From CAWFXC01 sp963819735 (lineage in GTDB: Bacteria; Actinomycetota; Acidimicrobiia; IMCC26256; DASPTH01), in assembly GCA_963819735.1 (NCBI GenBank), contig CAWFXC010000005.1:1-64000 (forward strand): DNA of 64,000 nt, read 5' to 3'. How positions within the stretch are numbered: position 1 is the first letter of the stretch; each line of letters begins with the position of its first letter. Both the position numbers and the translations under genes were made by a program. The notes under the pieces are model-generated. The model did no database searches and was not told the origin of the DNA. It saw nothing but the letters and a program-made list of their open reading frames with translations. Shown here one piece after another: positions 26,114 through 35,351 of this stretch.

Positions 26114-27097
26114 ATGAAGTTGGTCGACCACGCGGTTGAGCGTGCTGACGAGTGGCAGCGGCGTCGTCGTGTCCCTGGGTTCATTGTTGGGGTGGTCAAG
26201 AAGTACGGCGACGACCGGGGCGGCCATCTTGCTGCCCTGATCACCTACTACGGCTTTCTGTCGCTGTTCCCGCTGCTGCTGGTGCTCGTGACTGTGCTCG
26301 GTTTCTTGTTGCACGACAACCCCTCGTTGCGCCACGATGTTCTCGACTCGGCGCTGGCGGATTTCCCGATCGTTGGTCAGCAGCTGCGCCGCAACGTCAA
26401 CGCGCTTGGTGGCAACGGCCTCGGGTTGGTGATCGGTCTCCTCGGGCTGGTCTGGGGATCGTTGGGGGTGGCGCAGGTCGCGCAGCACGCGATGGCACAG
26501 GTGTGGAGCGTTTCGGTGGCGCGCCGACCGTCGCTCTTCCCGCGGTTGGTGCGGTCGCTGCTCATCCTCGGCGTGCTCGCGCTCGCGATCGGGGCGACGA
26601 CTGCCCTCGCGGCGGTAGCAACGTTGGTCCCGAGCTCGTTCATCGTTACCGGGACGTCGACCGCGCTGCTCGTCGTGGTCAACGTTGCGCTCTACTGGGT
26701 GGCGTTCCGTGTGCTTACACCGACCGAGGTCGCGTCGCGTGAGTTGTGGCCCGGCGCGGTGGTGGGCGGGGTGGCGTGGACCGCGCTTCAGGCGCTCGGC
26801 GGCTGGCTGGTAGCCCGCCAGTTACGCCACACCAGTGAGCTTTATGGCACCTTCGGTGTGGTTCTCGGACTGTTGTTCTTCCTCTTCCTCGCGGCGCAGA
26901 TCATGGTCTACTCGGCGGAGGTCAACGTGGTCTGGGCGCGGCGTCTTGCTCCGCGATCGTTGAAACGGTCTCCGCTCACCGACGCCGACGAGCAGGTCTT
27001 GGCGGACATCGCCAAGACCGAGACCCGGCGGCCGGAAGAGCAGATCCAGGTCGACTTCGAGGAGACGGCCACCGCGAGCAGTAGACGCCATGACTGA
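26114..27097 (+). CDS. YihY/BrkB-family membrane protein, second copy
   Basis: About 327 aa from ATG 26114 (MKLVDHAVERADEWQRRRRV). GGHLAALITYYGFLSLFPLL is the classic BrkB opening, then six hydrophobic segments, LYGTFGVVLGLLFFLFLAAQ and a hydrophilic C-terminal tail rich in E and R. A possible upstream start at 26081 adds only basic residues. Closer to the canonical family than the copy at 17573. Confidence 0.9.
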   Translation: MKLVDHAVERADEWQRRRRVPGFIVGVVKKYGDDRGGHLAALITYYGFLSLFPLLLVLVTVLGFLLHDNPSLRHDVLDSALADFPIVGQQLRRNVNALGGNGLGLVIGLLGLVWGSLGVAQVAQHAMAQVWSVSVARRPSLFPRLVRSLLILGVLALAIGATTALAAVATLVPSSFIVTGTSTALLVVVNVALYWVAFRVLTPTEVASRELWPGAVVGGVAWTALQALGGWLVARQLRHTSELYGTFGVVLGLLFFLFLAAQIMVYSAEVNVVWARRLAPRSLKRSPLTDADEQVLADIAKTETRRPEEQIQVDFEETATASSRRHD

Positions 27098-27346
27098 TCG
27101 AGTCGTGCTCGGGCGGTCCCTCGTAGCTGCTCGCTGGGAGTCAGGCGAAGTCGTTGCCTTCGTGCAGTCCGAGACCCTCGTTATCGATGAGCGATCGCCG
27201 ACGGGTCGGCTTCTGCGCCTCGCTACCCCTCGAACGAGTGGGTCTGTGGGTCCTGGCGCTGGTCATCGCGAGGTAGCTGGAGACCACCTCGGAGACTGAC
27301 CGTGGCTGGTGGATGCCATGGTCGTCTGGCATGTCGCCTCCGTTTC

Positions 27347-27691
27347 CTATTCTGGTTGAACGTAGAGATGTTCGGTCAAGCCTGTACTCGCGAAGGCTTG
27401 GTAGCAGCGAGCGGTGACACGCCGGATTGACAGTGTGCGACCGCGTTGCCGTTGCAGGGCGTTGATCATGACGAGGAGACCGAAACCGCTCGAATCGATG
27501 AACTGCATGTCTCGGCAATCAAGATCGATATCGCCGTCGAGTCCGGTGACTATCTCGCGGAGGTGCGGAACGTTCATGAGGTCGAGTTCGCCCTCAATCC
27601 GAACGATGTGATTCCGTCCGTCGCAACGTGTCTCGCAAGTCACTGAGAACTCTCTGGAGGCTAGGTCCACGGCGTTCGGCGATTCGCTCAT
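27347..27691 (-). CDS. STAS-domain anti-anti-sigma factor
   Basis: 114 aa. HIVRIEGELDLMNVPHLREI, DLDCRDMQFIDSSGFGLLVM with the phosphorylatable Ser of the DSSG turn, and a C-terminal GRTLSIRRVTARCYQAFAST. A second RsbV-like protein in the same element, about 13 kb from the first module and with no adjacent kinase, so it may be served by the RsbW-type kinase encoded at 13828-14289. Confidence 0.88.
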   Translation of the reverse strand: MSESPNAVDLASREFSVTCETRCDGRNHIVRIEGELDLMNVPHLREIVTGLDGDIDLDCRDMQFIDSSGFGLLVMINALQRQRGRTLSIRRVTARCYQAFASTGLTEHLYVQPE

Positions 27692-28139
27692 GCGCGTAGG
27701 TTCGGCAACACGATCGAAACGCTTGAGGGCCGCGCTTTGCGGGAGCGTGACGAGTGCCCCTTACGACGCGAAGCGCTCCCACATCTGCGGAGTGAAGGCG
27801 CCAGGGCGCCGCTCTCGTTTCACGTGTCGGGAAGCGGCGCTCCAGCGAGCTGCCGGGGGCTCTGATCGGGCCGTCTCCGGTACTACGGAACCATCGGCTT
27901 CACGGATTGGGATCTGCGCGACGAAGCGCCGCGGACTGCGATGTCGGCACGGCGCTTCGTGTGAGCCGGAAGCTAGGAGGTTCCCGGCTGAGATCTGTTC
28001 TAAACCGCGGGGTACGACAGTGAAACCCGAGTCAGGCATGGTGTGTCGGGGAGCTTGAATGCGCTGACTGGTGTCGCTGTTCCTCGCTCATTCCCAAATA
28101 CCGCTCGCTACTTGGAGGAATGAGTAGGAGTGTGGGGAT
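27692..28139. other. Gene-free stretch with a hairpin
   Basis: No convincing gene. It holds a GC-rich hairpin at 27921-27960 related to the dispersed repeat at 39.9-42.2 kb, and a GGCGCC-N2-GGCGCC dyad near 27800. Confidence 0.4.
27921..27960 (-). repeat. Hairpin related to the dispersed intergenic repeat (copy D)
   Basis: ACGAAGCGCCG (27921-27931) pairs with CGGCGCTTCGT (27950-27960). Read on the minus strand, the right arm and following bases (CGCGGCGCTTCGTCGCG) closely match the three repeat copies at 39.9, 41.0 and 42.1 kb. The conserved 5' part of the repeat is not evident. Confidence 0.45.
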
Positions 28140-28430
28140 GTGCTGATCGTTCGGCCAGAGTGCAGTGGGTCACTCCAGATGACCGCCACCCGTTTTCGGA
28201 AGGCGCGGGTCGCCACGAGTGACGGCGGTCCCGGCGAGTGGCGCAAGCAGGCAGCGTGTCGGAACCATCCCGAACTGCACTGGTACCGCTGCTCGAACGA
28301 ACCACTCGACCGTGACGCGATCACGATGTGCAGCCGCTGCCCGGTTCGCATCGAGTGTCTTGCATATGCCGTCGAGGCACACGAGCCCGCGGGGATCTGG
28401 GGTGGCGTCGAGTTCCCCAGCCGGCACTGA
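28140..28430 (+). CDS. WhiB-family iron-sulfur transcriptional regulator
   Basis: Up to 96 aa. The four cluster cysteines are present: one in EWRKQAACRNHPELHWY and three in ITMCSRCPVRIECLAYAVE (C-x2-C-x5-C), followed by the EPAGIWGGVEF turn. It ends in PSRH, without the usual long basic tail, so it is a short member. GTG 28140 or the internal ATG 28179 may be the start. WhiB proteins bind the principal sigma factor and sense redox or NO. Last cargo gene before the right att copy. Confidence 0.88.
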   Translation: MLIVRPECSGSLQMTATRFRKARVATSDGGPGEWRKQAACRNHPELHWYRCSNEPLDRDAITMCSRCPVRIECLAYAVEAHEPAGIWGGVEFPSRH

Positions 28431-28635
28431 CGCGCACCCGACAGGAGCCTGGCTGGCATTCCGGGGAGGCCCATGCCCTTTGCTGCCGACGACTCGTCGA
28501 CGACGAAATGACGGCCAAGGTTGACGGCCAAGCACGCGATCGAGCGCGCATCACAGTGGTCCGCCACGGAATCCGCCGCCTTGCAATTGCTACGCAGCGC
28601 ACCGCAGCGGAGAGCGATGGAGCAACCAAGCCGAG

Positions 28636-28673
28636 TTAGGAAACCGATGCTCTATCCCCTGAGCTACGGGGGC
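28636..28673 (+). repeat. att-like direct repeat, right copy (tRNA-Arg 5' half)
   Basis: Identical over 38 nt to 1902-1939. On the minus strand it runs from the tRNA 5' end to anticodon-loop base 38 and then diverges, so it is a non-functional half tRNA. It marks the right end of the putative integrated element. Confidence 0.9.
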
Positions 28674-29184
28674 AGGGGGCTCATCTGCAGTTTTACCGAT
28701 TCAGGTTGCGGTTCGACGACCAAGCTGACGGCCACGGGGTATCGAGAATGGCGGTCGAGGATGGAGAGAGTCGCGTTGCTCGGGCGTCGTTGCGAACTAC
28801 TCCGCCCCAGATCGTGACCTCCGAGTCGGCCTTCTGAGCTTGAAGTGCCGGCCGTCCGCAGCGCTCTGAGCGTGCAATCGTTTCGACGGCCCGATGGCCA
28901 CGCACCACAAATTGCGCACCGGTTCGCCGTTTTCGACTGCTCGATGCGTCGATGGCTGAAATGTTGGGTGCGAGCGTTCTCACTCGCGCGCCGATCGGCA
29001 CTACTGGGCACGTCCGTTGGTCCTACAGCTCGCGGCGATGTCCGCTTGTTCGCGGTTCGAGTCCTCGGGTGACATCAGCGGAGTTTGCGACGTGCTGCGA
29101 GGGCGCGCTTGCACGCCCCATCGCCATCACGTCGTTCCATGAGGGGTCAAGGGTTGTAAGGCCGCCTTGCCGATGGGGGATTCT

Positions 29185-29201
29185 CTCGGTAGTATACCGA
29201 G
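29185..29201. promoter_or_regulatory. Operator-like palindrome before the PadR-ABC operon
   Basis: CTCGGTA-GTA-TACCGAG, a perfect 7-bp dyad with a 3-bp centre, 24 bp before the PadR start. Position suggests autoregulation by the PadR protein. Confidence 0.55.
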
Positions 29202-29225
29202 TATGCAACCAAGGATTATCCCAGA

Positions 29226-29816
29226 ATGAGTGTGCGACACGCCCTCCTGGCGTTGCTCAGCGAGGGACCGAAGTACGGGCTCCAGTTACGGCAGGAGTTC
29301 GAGGCTGACACCGGTGAGGTATGGCCACTGAATATCGGTCAGGTGTACACGACGCTCCAACGTCTGGAACGGGACGGCTTGGTCGAATCCGACCCACAGG
29401 ATGCCGATGGTCCGCAGAAGCGGTTCCGGATCACGGTGTCGGGGGGCGAGGAGTTGGACAGCTGGCTGCGTACGCCACCCGACTTGTCTTCTCCTCCGCG
29501 CGACGAGTTGGTCATCAAGGTGCTGGTCGCGTTACGGGTGTCGGGTGTCGACGTGCGAGAGGTGACGCAGGCTCACCGCCGCTATCTGGTGGAGCTCATG
29601 CAGCAGTGGACGCATCTCAAGGAGGACTTGGCTGACAATGACCTCGGTTTTGCGTTGGTGGTCGATGCCGAGTTGTTTCGGCTGGATTCGGTGATCCGCT
29701 GGCTAGACGCGGCCGACGGGCGGCTCAAGCGCGCGGGCGTCGAATCGTCTGGCGAAGCGGCCGCGCCGAGTCCGCCGCTCCCCAAACCGCGTCGACGGGT
29801 GGAGGTTCGACGATGA
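29226..29816 (+). CDS. PadR-family transcriptional regulator
   Basis: 196 aa. N-terminal winged helix MSVRHALLALLSEGPKYGLQ and GQVYTTLQRLERDGLVES, then a Vir_C-like helical C-terminal domain (EVTQAHRRYLVELMQQWTHL). First gene of an operon with an ABC exporter: its stop overlaps the ATPase start. Confidence 0.92.
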   Translation: MSVRHALLALLSEGPKYGLQLRQEFEADTGEVWPLNIGQVYTTLQRLERDGLVESDPQDADGPQKRFRITVSGGEELDSWLRTPPDLSSPPRDELVIKVLVALRVSGVDVREVTQAHRRYLVELMQQWTHLKEDLADNDLGFALVVDAELFRLDSVIRWLDAADGRLKRAGVESSGEAAAPSPPLPKPRRRVEVRR

Positions 29817-30535
29817 CCGCGTTGCAGTTACGGTCCGTGTCGCGCACGTACGGCGAGGGAGCTGCGGAGATTCAGGCCCTTCACGACGTCGACCTATGCG
29901 TTGACGCCGGCGAATTGGTCGCAGTGATGGGTCCGAGTGGGTCCGGCAAGAGCACGTTGTTGACGATCTCGGGGACTCTCGAAGCACCGAGCTCGGGCGA
30001 AGTTCTCATCGGCGACGTTGCAGTGTCCGGGCTATCGCGCGATGACAAGGCGCGGCTGCGCCGGCAATCGATTGGGTACGTGTTCCAAGATTTCAACCTG
30101 CTTGCGGGTCTTACCGCGGCGGAGAACGTGTCGCTGCCCCTCGAGCTCGACGGGATACCCCTGCGCACCGCGCGGGTCGCGGCGATGACTGCGCTTGATG
30201 AACTGGGCGTCGCGGACCGGTCGAGCTGTTTTCCCGACGAGCTTTCGGGCGGTGAACGCCAGCGCGTCGCGATCGCGCGCGCGGTCGTCGGGGAACGGCA
30301 GCTGCTCCTGGCCGACGAACCGTCCGGTGCGCTCGACTCCGTCAACGGCGAGGGTGTGATGCGACTCATTCGCGCGGCGTGTAAGCGCGGCGTCGCTGGA
30401 GTGGTGGTGACGCACGACGCGCAGCTCGCGTCGTGGGCGGACCGCGTCGTGTTCCTGCGGGACGGGCGCGTCGTGGATCAAACGAATCCGCGTCCTCAGC
30501 CCGAATCGCTGCTCACGCCGGGCGCCATGCCGTGA
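29813..30535 (+). CDS. ABC transporter ATP-binding protein (MacB/LolD type)
   Basis: 240 aa. Walker A VMGPSGSGKSTLLTI, Q loop YVFQDFNLLAG, signature LSGGERQRVAIARA, Walker B LLLADEPSGALDS, and the switch His in VVVTHDAQLA. Overlaps both neighbours (ATGA and GTGA), so it works with the FtsX-like permease encoded next. Confidence 0.94.
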   Translation: MTALQLRSVSRTYGEGAAEIQALHDVDLCVDAGELVAVMGPSGSGKSTLLTISGTLEAPSSGEVLIGDVAVSGLSRDDKARLRRQSIGYVFQDFNLLAGLTAAENVSLPLELDGIPLRTARVAAMTALDELGVADRSSCFPDELSGGERQRVAIARAVVGERQLLLADEPSGALDSVNGEGVMRLIRAACKRGVAGVVVTHDAQLASWADRVVFLRDGRVVDQTNPRPQPESLLTPGAMP

Positions 30536-33024
30536 CCGCGGCCGCCGTCACACTGCCCGCGCGTTCGAGCCGGCGAGGAGGCGCACCGGCGCGAAGGGCA
30601 ATCATGCGGTGGGCGTTACGGATGTTCCTCCACGACTGGCGCCGTCAAGCGTTGATCCTGGGGCTGCTCACGGTGGCCGTCGCCGCGACGACCATCGGGC
30701 TCGCGGTGGTCACCAACGTGGCCGAGCTGCATGCCGACCCGACGTTCGGGACCGCCAAGGCCAGCATCTCGCTTCCCGGCTCGGACCAACATCTCGCGGC
30801 GGACATCACCGCTTTGCAACGGCATCTTGGGACAAGCGACGTTGTAAGGCATCAGCGGGTGCCGGTGCCAGGATCTATTTCTACGATTGATGTCCGCGCC
30901 GAAGATCCGCACGGTCCGCTTGTCGCGTCGACCGTCGGGCTCGCTGGCGGCCGCTACCCGACGCGCGGTGGTGAGGTGGCGGTCACGAAGTCGGTGGCGT
31001 CGACGTTCGGACTGCACGTCGGTAGCACATGGACGGTCGGTGGCAACTCCTATGCCGTGGTCGGCTCGGTGGAGAACCCGTTGGACCTGTCGGATCAGTT
31101 CGCGCTCGTGGCGCCCGGTGCGCTCGCGGCGCCCACGAACGTTTCCGTGCTGACCAACGAGTCGGCCGGCAGCCTCTCCAACTTTCGGCTGCCGAGCGGC
31201 ACGGGTCTGGATATCTCAGGCCGCGGTACCGCCAGCAGAGTCGCGATCGAGGCGACGATCCTCGCGTTGGCCACCGTCGGGATGCTCTTCGTTGGGCTGC
31301 TCGCAGTCGCCGGCTTTGCGGTCGTGGCCCAGCGACGCATGCGAGCCTTCGGGGTGCTCTCGTCAATTGGTGCCGAGGATCGATCGTTGCGCCTCGTCAT
31401 GCTCGCGAATGGCGCCGCGGTCGGCATCACCGCAGCCGTTGTCGGCGGCCTGCTCGGCTTCACGGTGTGGTTAGCCGTGCGCGGAGCAGTCGAATCGGTG
31501 GTCAACCACCGCGTCAACCCGTTCGATCTTCCCTGGCTCGCAGTGGTCCTCGGCCTCGTCCTCGCGGTCGTCACCTCGGTCATCGCCGCATGGTGGCCCG
31601 CACGTGCGGCGGCACGGGTCCCAGTTGTTGCGGCGTTGTCGGGCCGGCCGCCAAAACGTCAGCCTGCGCACCGGTTCGCAGCTGCTGGTGTGCTGGTACT
31701 CGCAGTCGGGATCGTGCTCCTTGCGTTCGCCGAGAGGCACCGTGGCCCGTTCATCATCGGCGGGATAGTCGCGTCGGTCGTCGGCGTCTTGTTACTCGCG
31801 CCACTCGCAATCCAAGGTGTCGCTCGCTTTGCCGGCCGTGCTCCGATCTCGATACGTCTCGCGCTGCGCGATCTGGCTCGATACCAAGCTCGTTCGGGCG
31901 CCGCGCTCGGCGCGGCAACCCTCGCCATCGCCATCGCCGCGACGATCGCCATCAGCGCCGCCGCGGCACAAACGACAGTGTCGAAGGGGAACCTGCCCGC
32001 CAATGAACTCGTCCTCTATATCGGACAGAACGCGGCCGGACCCGGCACGACTGTGCCCGTCCTCAACGCCAGCCAGACCGCCGTAGTCGAAAGCGTCGTC
32101 AAACAGCTCGGCGCATCGATGCACACCAAAGCAGTCCAACTCGAGGCGCCATACAACCCCAGCGCGCCAATCCAAGCACCGGGACAAGGTCCCGGCGACG
32201 AGTTCGGCGGCCGCAACACGATCAGTCTTGCCCACATCATCCCCCAGGGCAGAGGCGAAGAAATCAATACGTTCGCGAACGTCTACGTCGCGACCCCTGC
32301 GCTGCTCGCCGAGTACGGCATCAAGGCGGATCAGATTGGCAGCGCAACGGAGTTCATCACCTCCCGGACCGATCTGAATGCGATGACCGTGTTCGATCCC
32401 TCGACACGCGCGAACCCGACAACGCCACCGACCATCCGTGTGCTCAACCAACTGCCCGCGTACGGCTCGACTCCGAACGTGCTCATCACCGCACACGGCA
32501 TGCACACGCTCGAACTCGCCGCAATGCCCGATAGCTGGCTGTTCCGCGCCCCATCCGCACTGACCGCAGCTCAGATCAGCGCAGCCAGCCGTGCCGCTGC
32601 GTCCGCGGGGCTCGTGATCGAGACGCGCTCCGCACCGAAATCCTTCGCTCCGCTCCGAAACTGGTCGACAGCAGCCGGAATCCTCATCGCGCTCGGCGTA
32701 CTCGCAATGACCGTAGGACTCATCCGCAGCGAAGCCGGCCGCGACCTCCGCACACTCACCGCGACCGGCGCGAGCAGCCGCACCCGACGCACCATCACCG
32801 GCGCCACCACCGGCACGCTTGCGTTACTCGGAGCCGCGTTGGGAACCGCTGGTGCGTACGCCGCGCTACTCGCATGGCACCACGGCGACCTTCAACCACT
32901 CACGAACGTGCCATGGATCAACCTCGCACTCATCGTCATCGCATTACCGGCCCTCGCCACCACCGCGGGATGGCTTCTCGCCGGCCGCGAGCCATCCGCG
33001 ATCAACCGCCAGCCACTCGAATAG
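30532..33024 (+). CDS. ABC transporter permease with two FtsX domains
   Basis: 830 aa from the GTG that overlaps the ATPase stop. N-terminal membrane helix (LILGLLTVAVAATTIGLAVV), a periplasmic MacB_PCD-like region, an FtsX block (LALATVGMLFVGLLAVAGFA to WWPARAAARVPVVAALSG), a second extracytoplasmic region and a final FtsX block. The layout is that of export or mechanotransmission permeases. PadR control suggests induction by a toxic compound or antibiotic. Confidence 0.9.
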   Translation: MTAAAVTLPARSSRRGGAPARRAIMRWALRMFLHDWRRQALILGLLTVAVAATTIGLAVVTNVAELHADPTFGTAKASISLPGSDQHLAADITALQRHLGTSDVVRHQRVPVPGSISTIDVRAEDPHGPLVASTVGLAGGRYPTRGGEVAVTKSVASTFGLHVGSTWTVGGNSYAVVGSVENPLDLSDQFALVAPGALAAPTNVSVLTNESAGSLSNFRLPSGTGLDISGRGTASRVAIEATILALATVGMLFVGLLAVAGFAVVAQRRMRAFGVLSSIGAEDRSLRLVMLANGAAVGITAAVVGGLLGFTVWLAVRGAVESVVNHRVNPFDLPWLAVVLGLVLAVVTSVIAAWWPARAAARVPVVAALSGRPPKRQPAHRFAAAGVLVLAVGIVLLAFAERHRGPFIIGGIVASVVGVLLLAPLAIQGVARFAGRAPISIRLALRDLARYQARSGAALGAATLAIAIAATIAISAAAAQTTVSKGNLPANELVLYIGQNAAGPGTTVPVLNASQTAVVESVVKQLGASMHTKAVQLEAPYNPSAPIQAPGQGPGDEFGGRNTISLAHIIPQGRGEEINTFANVYVATPALLAEYGIKADQIGSATEFITSRTDLNAMTVFDPSTRANPTTPPTIRVLNQLPAYGSTPNVLITAHGMHTLELAAMPDSWLFRAPSALTAAQISAASRAAASAGLVIETRSAPKSFAPLRNWSTAAGILIALGVLAMTVGLIRSEAGRDLRTLTATGASSRTRRTITGATTGTLALLGAALGTAGAYAALLAWHHGDLQPLTNVPWINLALIVIALPALATTAGWLLAGREPSAINRQPLE

Positions 33025-33126
33025 TCGATCCAATGCGCCCGGCGCCACGATGCAGCCCTCCATCCCGACGAGTCAACGCTGTCCCCTAGCGCCGGAGGCA
33101 TGTAGCTACCTCTCATGCGCCCAAGG

Positions 33127-33444
33127 TCAGCCGACGTAGCGTTCGAGCCAGGCGTTGAGGGCGCGGGCGTCGTCCAGGCACGCGACCACCCGGTCCTTGG
33201 CCTTCCTGGTGCCGAGCCAGGCCGCGACCGGCCAGGATTTGTACATGACGATGCCCTTTTGGCTGAGCAGCTCGATGCGAGGGTGGTCCTTGGGGTAGCC
33301 CTTGGGCGCCGATTTCAGGACTTCGTGTGCGCCGACTTCGTAGCCGCTCTTGGGCAATGTGGCCACGATCGACTCCAGCTCCGAGCCGGACTTCCCGTCG
33401 TCGACGGCGGCACGGAAGCGTTGGAGCTGGTCGGGCTCGGGCAT
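33127..33444 (-). pseudogene. C-terminal half of a DUF2461 protein
   Basis: 105 aa. MPEPDQLQRFRAAVDDGKSG, SAPKGYPKDHPRIELLSQKG and the WPVAAWLGT block are the second half of the ~220-aa DUF2461 family. The in-frame sequence upstream (VKIDVH) fits the family, but the PadR operator and gene begin within 50 bp, so the N-terminal half is missing. Read as a truncated relic. Confidence 0.65.
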
Positions 33445-33471
33445 GTGGACGTCAATCTTGACATTGAGCCT

Positions 33472-33485
33472 CCCTATGCATAGGG
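33472..33485. promoter_or_regulatory. 14-bp perfect palindrome before the second PadR gene
   Basis: CCCTATGCATAGGG, 9 bp before the ATG at 33495. Probable autoregulatory operator. It differs from the dyad before the first PadR gene. Confidence 0.6.
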
Positions 33486-33494
33486 TAACTGGGT

Positions 33495-33821
33495 ATGAGT
33501 TCGGAACAATTGAAGGGTCATCTCGATCCCCTCGTGCTGGCGATCCTTGAGCGCGGGCCGGCTCACGGGTACGCGATCATTGAGTCGTTACGCGAAGGCA
33601 GCGGTGGGGTGTTCGACCTGCCTGAGGGCACGGTTTATCCGGCGTTGCATCGACTCGAACGTTTCGGGACGGTGACGAGTCGCCGGGAAGTGATCGGTGG
33701 CCGTGAGCGTCGCGTGTATCGATTGTCGGTGAAGGGGCGTGCGAGCCTGCGTGAGCGGCGCGCATCGTGGGACGAGTTCTCGACCGCGGTGAATCGATTG
33801 CTGGCGCCCCGCCCGGCATGA
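33495..33821 (+). CDS. PadR-family transcriptional regulator
   Basis: 108 aa, the short form without the C-terminal extension. DPLVLAILERGPAHGYAIIE, then LPEGTVYPALHRLERFGTVT and a wing with RRVYRLSVKGRASL. The stop overlaps the start of the HAAS-domain gene, a common pairing. Confidence 0.92.
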   Translation: MSSEQLKGHLDPLVLAILERGPAHGYAIIESLREGSGGVFDLPEGTVYPALHRLERFGTVTSRREVIGGRERRVYRLSVKGRASLRERRASWDEFSTAVNRLLAPRPA

Positions 33822-34732
33822 CAGCCATCGACCACTACCTCACAGAACTGTCAGCGTGTCTTCACGTCGGTCGCCGTGACCGTCGTCGGATCCTCGCTGA
33901 AGTCTCCGATCATCTCGATGACGCGACCGAGGCGCGCGTGAGAGCCGGCGAGCCACGACAGGTCGCGGCTGCCCACGCGGTCGATGCGTTCGGCTCGCCG
34001 ATCGCGATCGCCAGGCCGTTCAATGCAGAAGCCGGTGCCCGCGCGATGCGTCGTGCCCCGGTCGTCGCGTTTACGGCTGGAGTTGCCGTGTTCGCCGGCC
34101 TGGTCGTTGCGGCGAGGGCGCAGCCTCATCCAGCAGCTCCGATGCAGGCGACCGTCCCGACCCAAGCCTCCTTCTTCGTCGCAGTGCTCGCGTTCCAGAT
34201 CGCCGTCGTCGCCGGACTGTGCGCGGCCTCACGCGCGTTGGCACTGGCGCGAACGCGTCCGGCGCGCGCCGACGACCGACAATTCGTGCATCGCGCCGCG
34301 CTCATCTCGACGGGCGCACTCGGTGTCGCCTCTGCCGGATGGACAGCGACCCTTGGCATCTCGCTGAATCGACTGAAGCACCCGGACACCGCGGTCGCGC
34401 TCATCGGCGCGACGATCATGGTCGCGGCAGCGGTCGTTGCGATCGCGGCGACGTACCGCCTTCGGGTAAATCGTTCGGACGACGTCACTGAGGCGCCGGA
34501 GATCGCGAGGGGTCTGCTCGGTCTCGGCGAGCGAACCATGGACATCGTCCGACATCATCCTGCGATGTCGTGCGCCTCCGCCGCCGCGATTTCTGCATGG
34601 TCTGCCATGGCCCATGCGGAGACGTCGTTTAACGGCGCCCTCCCGTGGGGAGTCATCCAAGCCGCGACCGTCGTCGGTGCGTTCATCGTGCTCGGCCCAA
34701 TGCTCGAGCTTCGCGTCCCCCATCCAACCTGA
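33818..34732 (+). CDS. HAAS-domain multi-pass membrane protein
   Basis: 304 aa from the ATG overlapping the PadR stop. The N-terminal 70 residues (DHYLTELSACLHVGRRDRRR to AVDAFGSPIAIARPF) are a HAAS/permease-prefix helical domain, followed by about six hydrophobic segments. It forms a two-gene unit with PadR. Such proteins are thought to be membrane effectors of PadR circuits; the function is not known. Confidence 0.8.
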   Translation: MTAIDHYLTELSACLHVGRRDRRRILAEVSDHLDDATEARVRAGEPRQVAAAHAVDAFGSPIAIARPFNAEAGARAMRRAPVVAFTAGVAVFAGLVVAARAQPHPAAPMQATVPTQASFFVAVLAFQIAVVAGLCAASRALALARTRPARADDRQFVHRAALISTGALGVASAGWTATLGISLNRLKHPDTAVALIGATIMVAAAVVAIAATYRLRVNRSDDVTEAPEIARGLLGLGERTMDIVRHHPAMSCASAAAISAWSAMAHAETSFNGALPWGVIQAATVVGAFIVLGPMLELRVPHPT

Positions 34733-34889
34733 CACCGTTGTCCGCGGGATCAGCTCGCCTGCCTGAAACAGGCGCCCTCTGTCCGAGCTCGATGTTCCGC
34801 GTCGACCCCATCCGGTCGTGCGCAGCATGTACACCGCCGTCCATGGCCGGGTGGGATGTTGTGGCGCCACCCGTGATCGCCGGCTTCGC

Positions 34890-35351
34890 TCAGTCGCCGA
34901 AGGGTGTCCCTCGCCCAGTCTCGACGTAGGCAACGACGCTGGCGAGGAAGTGGTCCCAGCCACGCTCGCATTGCTGGTAGCAGGAGAGTGCGGGAGCGAG
35001 GCCGACGTGGCGGAAGTTGAGTGCCGTCTTGTGCCCGCCGTTCGAGGCGATCTCGAAGGTCGGTTGCGTTCCGATCCATTCGGGATGCCCGGTGTGAGCA
35101 ATGCACGTCCATCGAACCTTCGACGGTGGAGTTGCTTCGTCGACGCGCATGACGACGTGTTCGTCGAGCCCTTCGAAATCGAACCGTACGTCGGAGCCCA
35201 CGTCAGTTGACCCGCTAACGAGGGGAGTCCACCATTCGCGAAGCCCCTCCATCGAGGTGATCGCGTCGAACACCGACGCCGGCGTGGCGTGGACACCGAC
35301 CTCCTTGGTGTAGTCCGGGACAGCTTGATCGGTAGGTGCGTTCGCGCTCAT
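34890..35351 (-). CDS. SRPBCC (AHSA1-type) domain protein
   Basis: 153 aa from ATG 35351. KEVGVHATPASVFDAITSME and LREWWTPLVSGSTDVGSDVR open the fold, and YQQCERGWDHFLASVVAYVE forms the closing helix. Start overlaps the preceding stop (ATGA). Third gene of an ArsR operon. SRPBCC proteins bind hydrophobic ligands. Confidence 0.87.
   Translation of the reverse strand: MSANAPTDQAVPDYTKEVGVHATPASVFDAITSMEGLREWWTPLVSGSTDVGSDVRFDFEGLDEHVVMRVDEATPPSKVRWTCIAHTGHPEWIGTQPTFEIASNGGHKTALNFRHVGLAPALSCYQQCERGWDHFLASVVAYVETGRGTPFGD

Larger units (their letters stand above)
1902..28635. mobile_element. Putative 26.7-kb integrated element bounded by tRNA-Arg half-repeats
   Basis: Perfect 38-nt direct repeats (1902-1939 and 28636-28673) bracket the segment. 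The left end carries a recombinase operon, an AlpA-like excisionase-type gene and a second decayed integrase, the normal layout next to an attachment site. Excision between the repeats would rejoin the 3' half of the tRNA (1868-1901) to the right-hand 5' half and rebuild a complete tRNA. Cargo is redox, partner-switching, envelope-lipid, topoisomerase and WhiB genes. No replication or conjugation genes are seen, so an unaided mobile life is unlikely. The boundaries are seen; mobility is inferred. Confidence 0.7.
28431..29225. other. Gene-free stretch holding the right att copy
   Basis: Apart from the half-tRNA at 28636-28673 and the PadR operator near 29190, no gene is convincing. A T-arm-like GGTTCGAGTCC occurs near 29057, but no cloverleaf can be folded round it. 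Confidence 0.45.

Noticed and set aside
27090..27299. 69-aa ORF overlapping the end of the second YihY gene
   Set aside because: The ATGA overlap is attractive, but the protein has random composition and no domain.
28680..29011. Minus-strand ORF with LDRHSRYPVAVSLVV resembling transposase text
   Set aside because: Too little similarity to any transposase family that I know, and no continuation in other frames.
29040..29085. tRNA-like T-arm (GGTTCGAGTCC) upstream of the PadR gene
   Set aside because: The T stem has a mismatch and no matching acceptor or anticodon arm can be folded nearby, so no tRNA is called.
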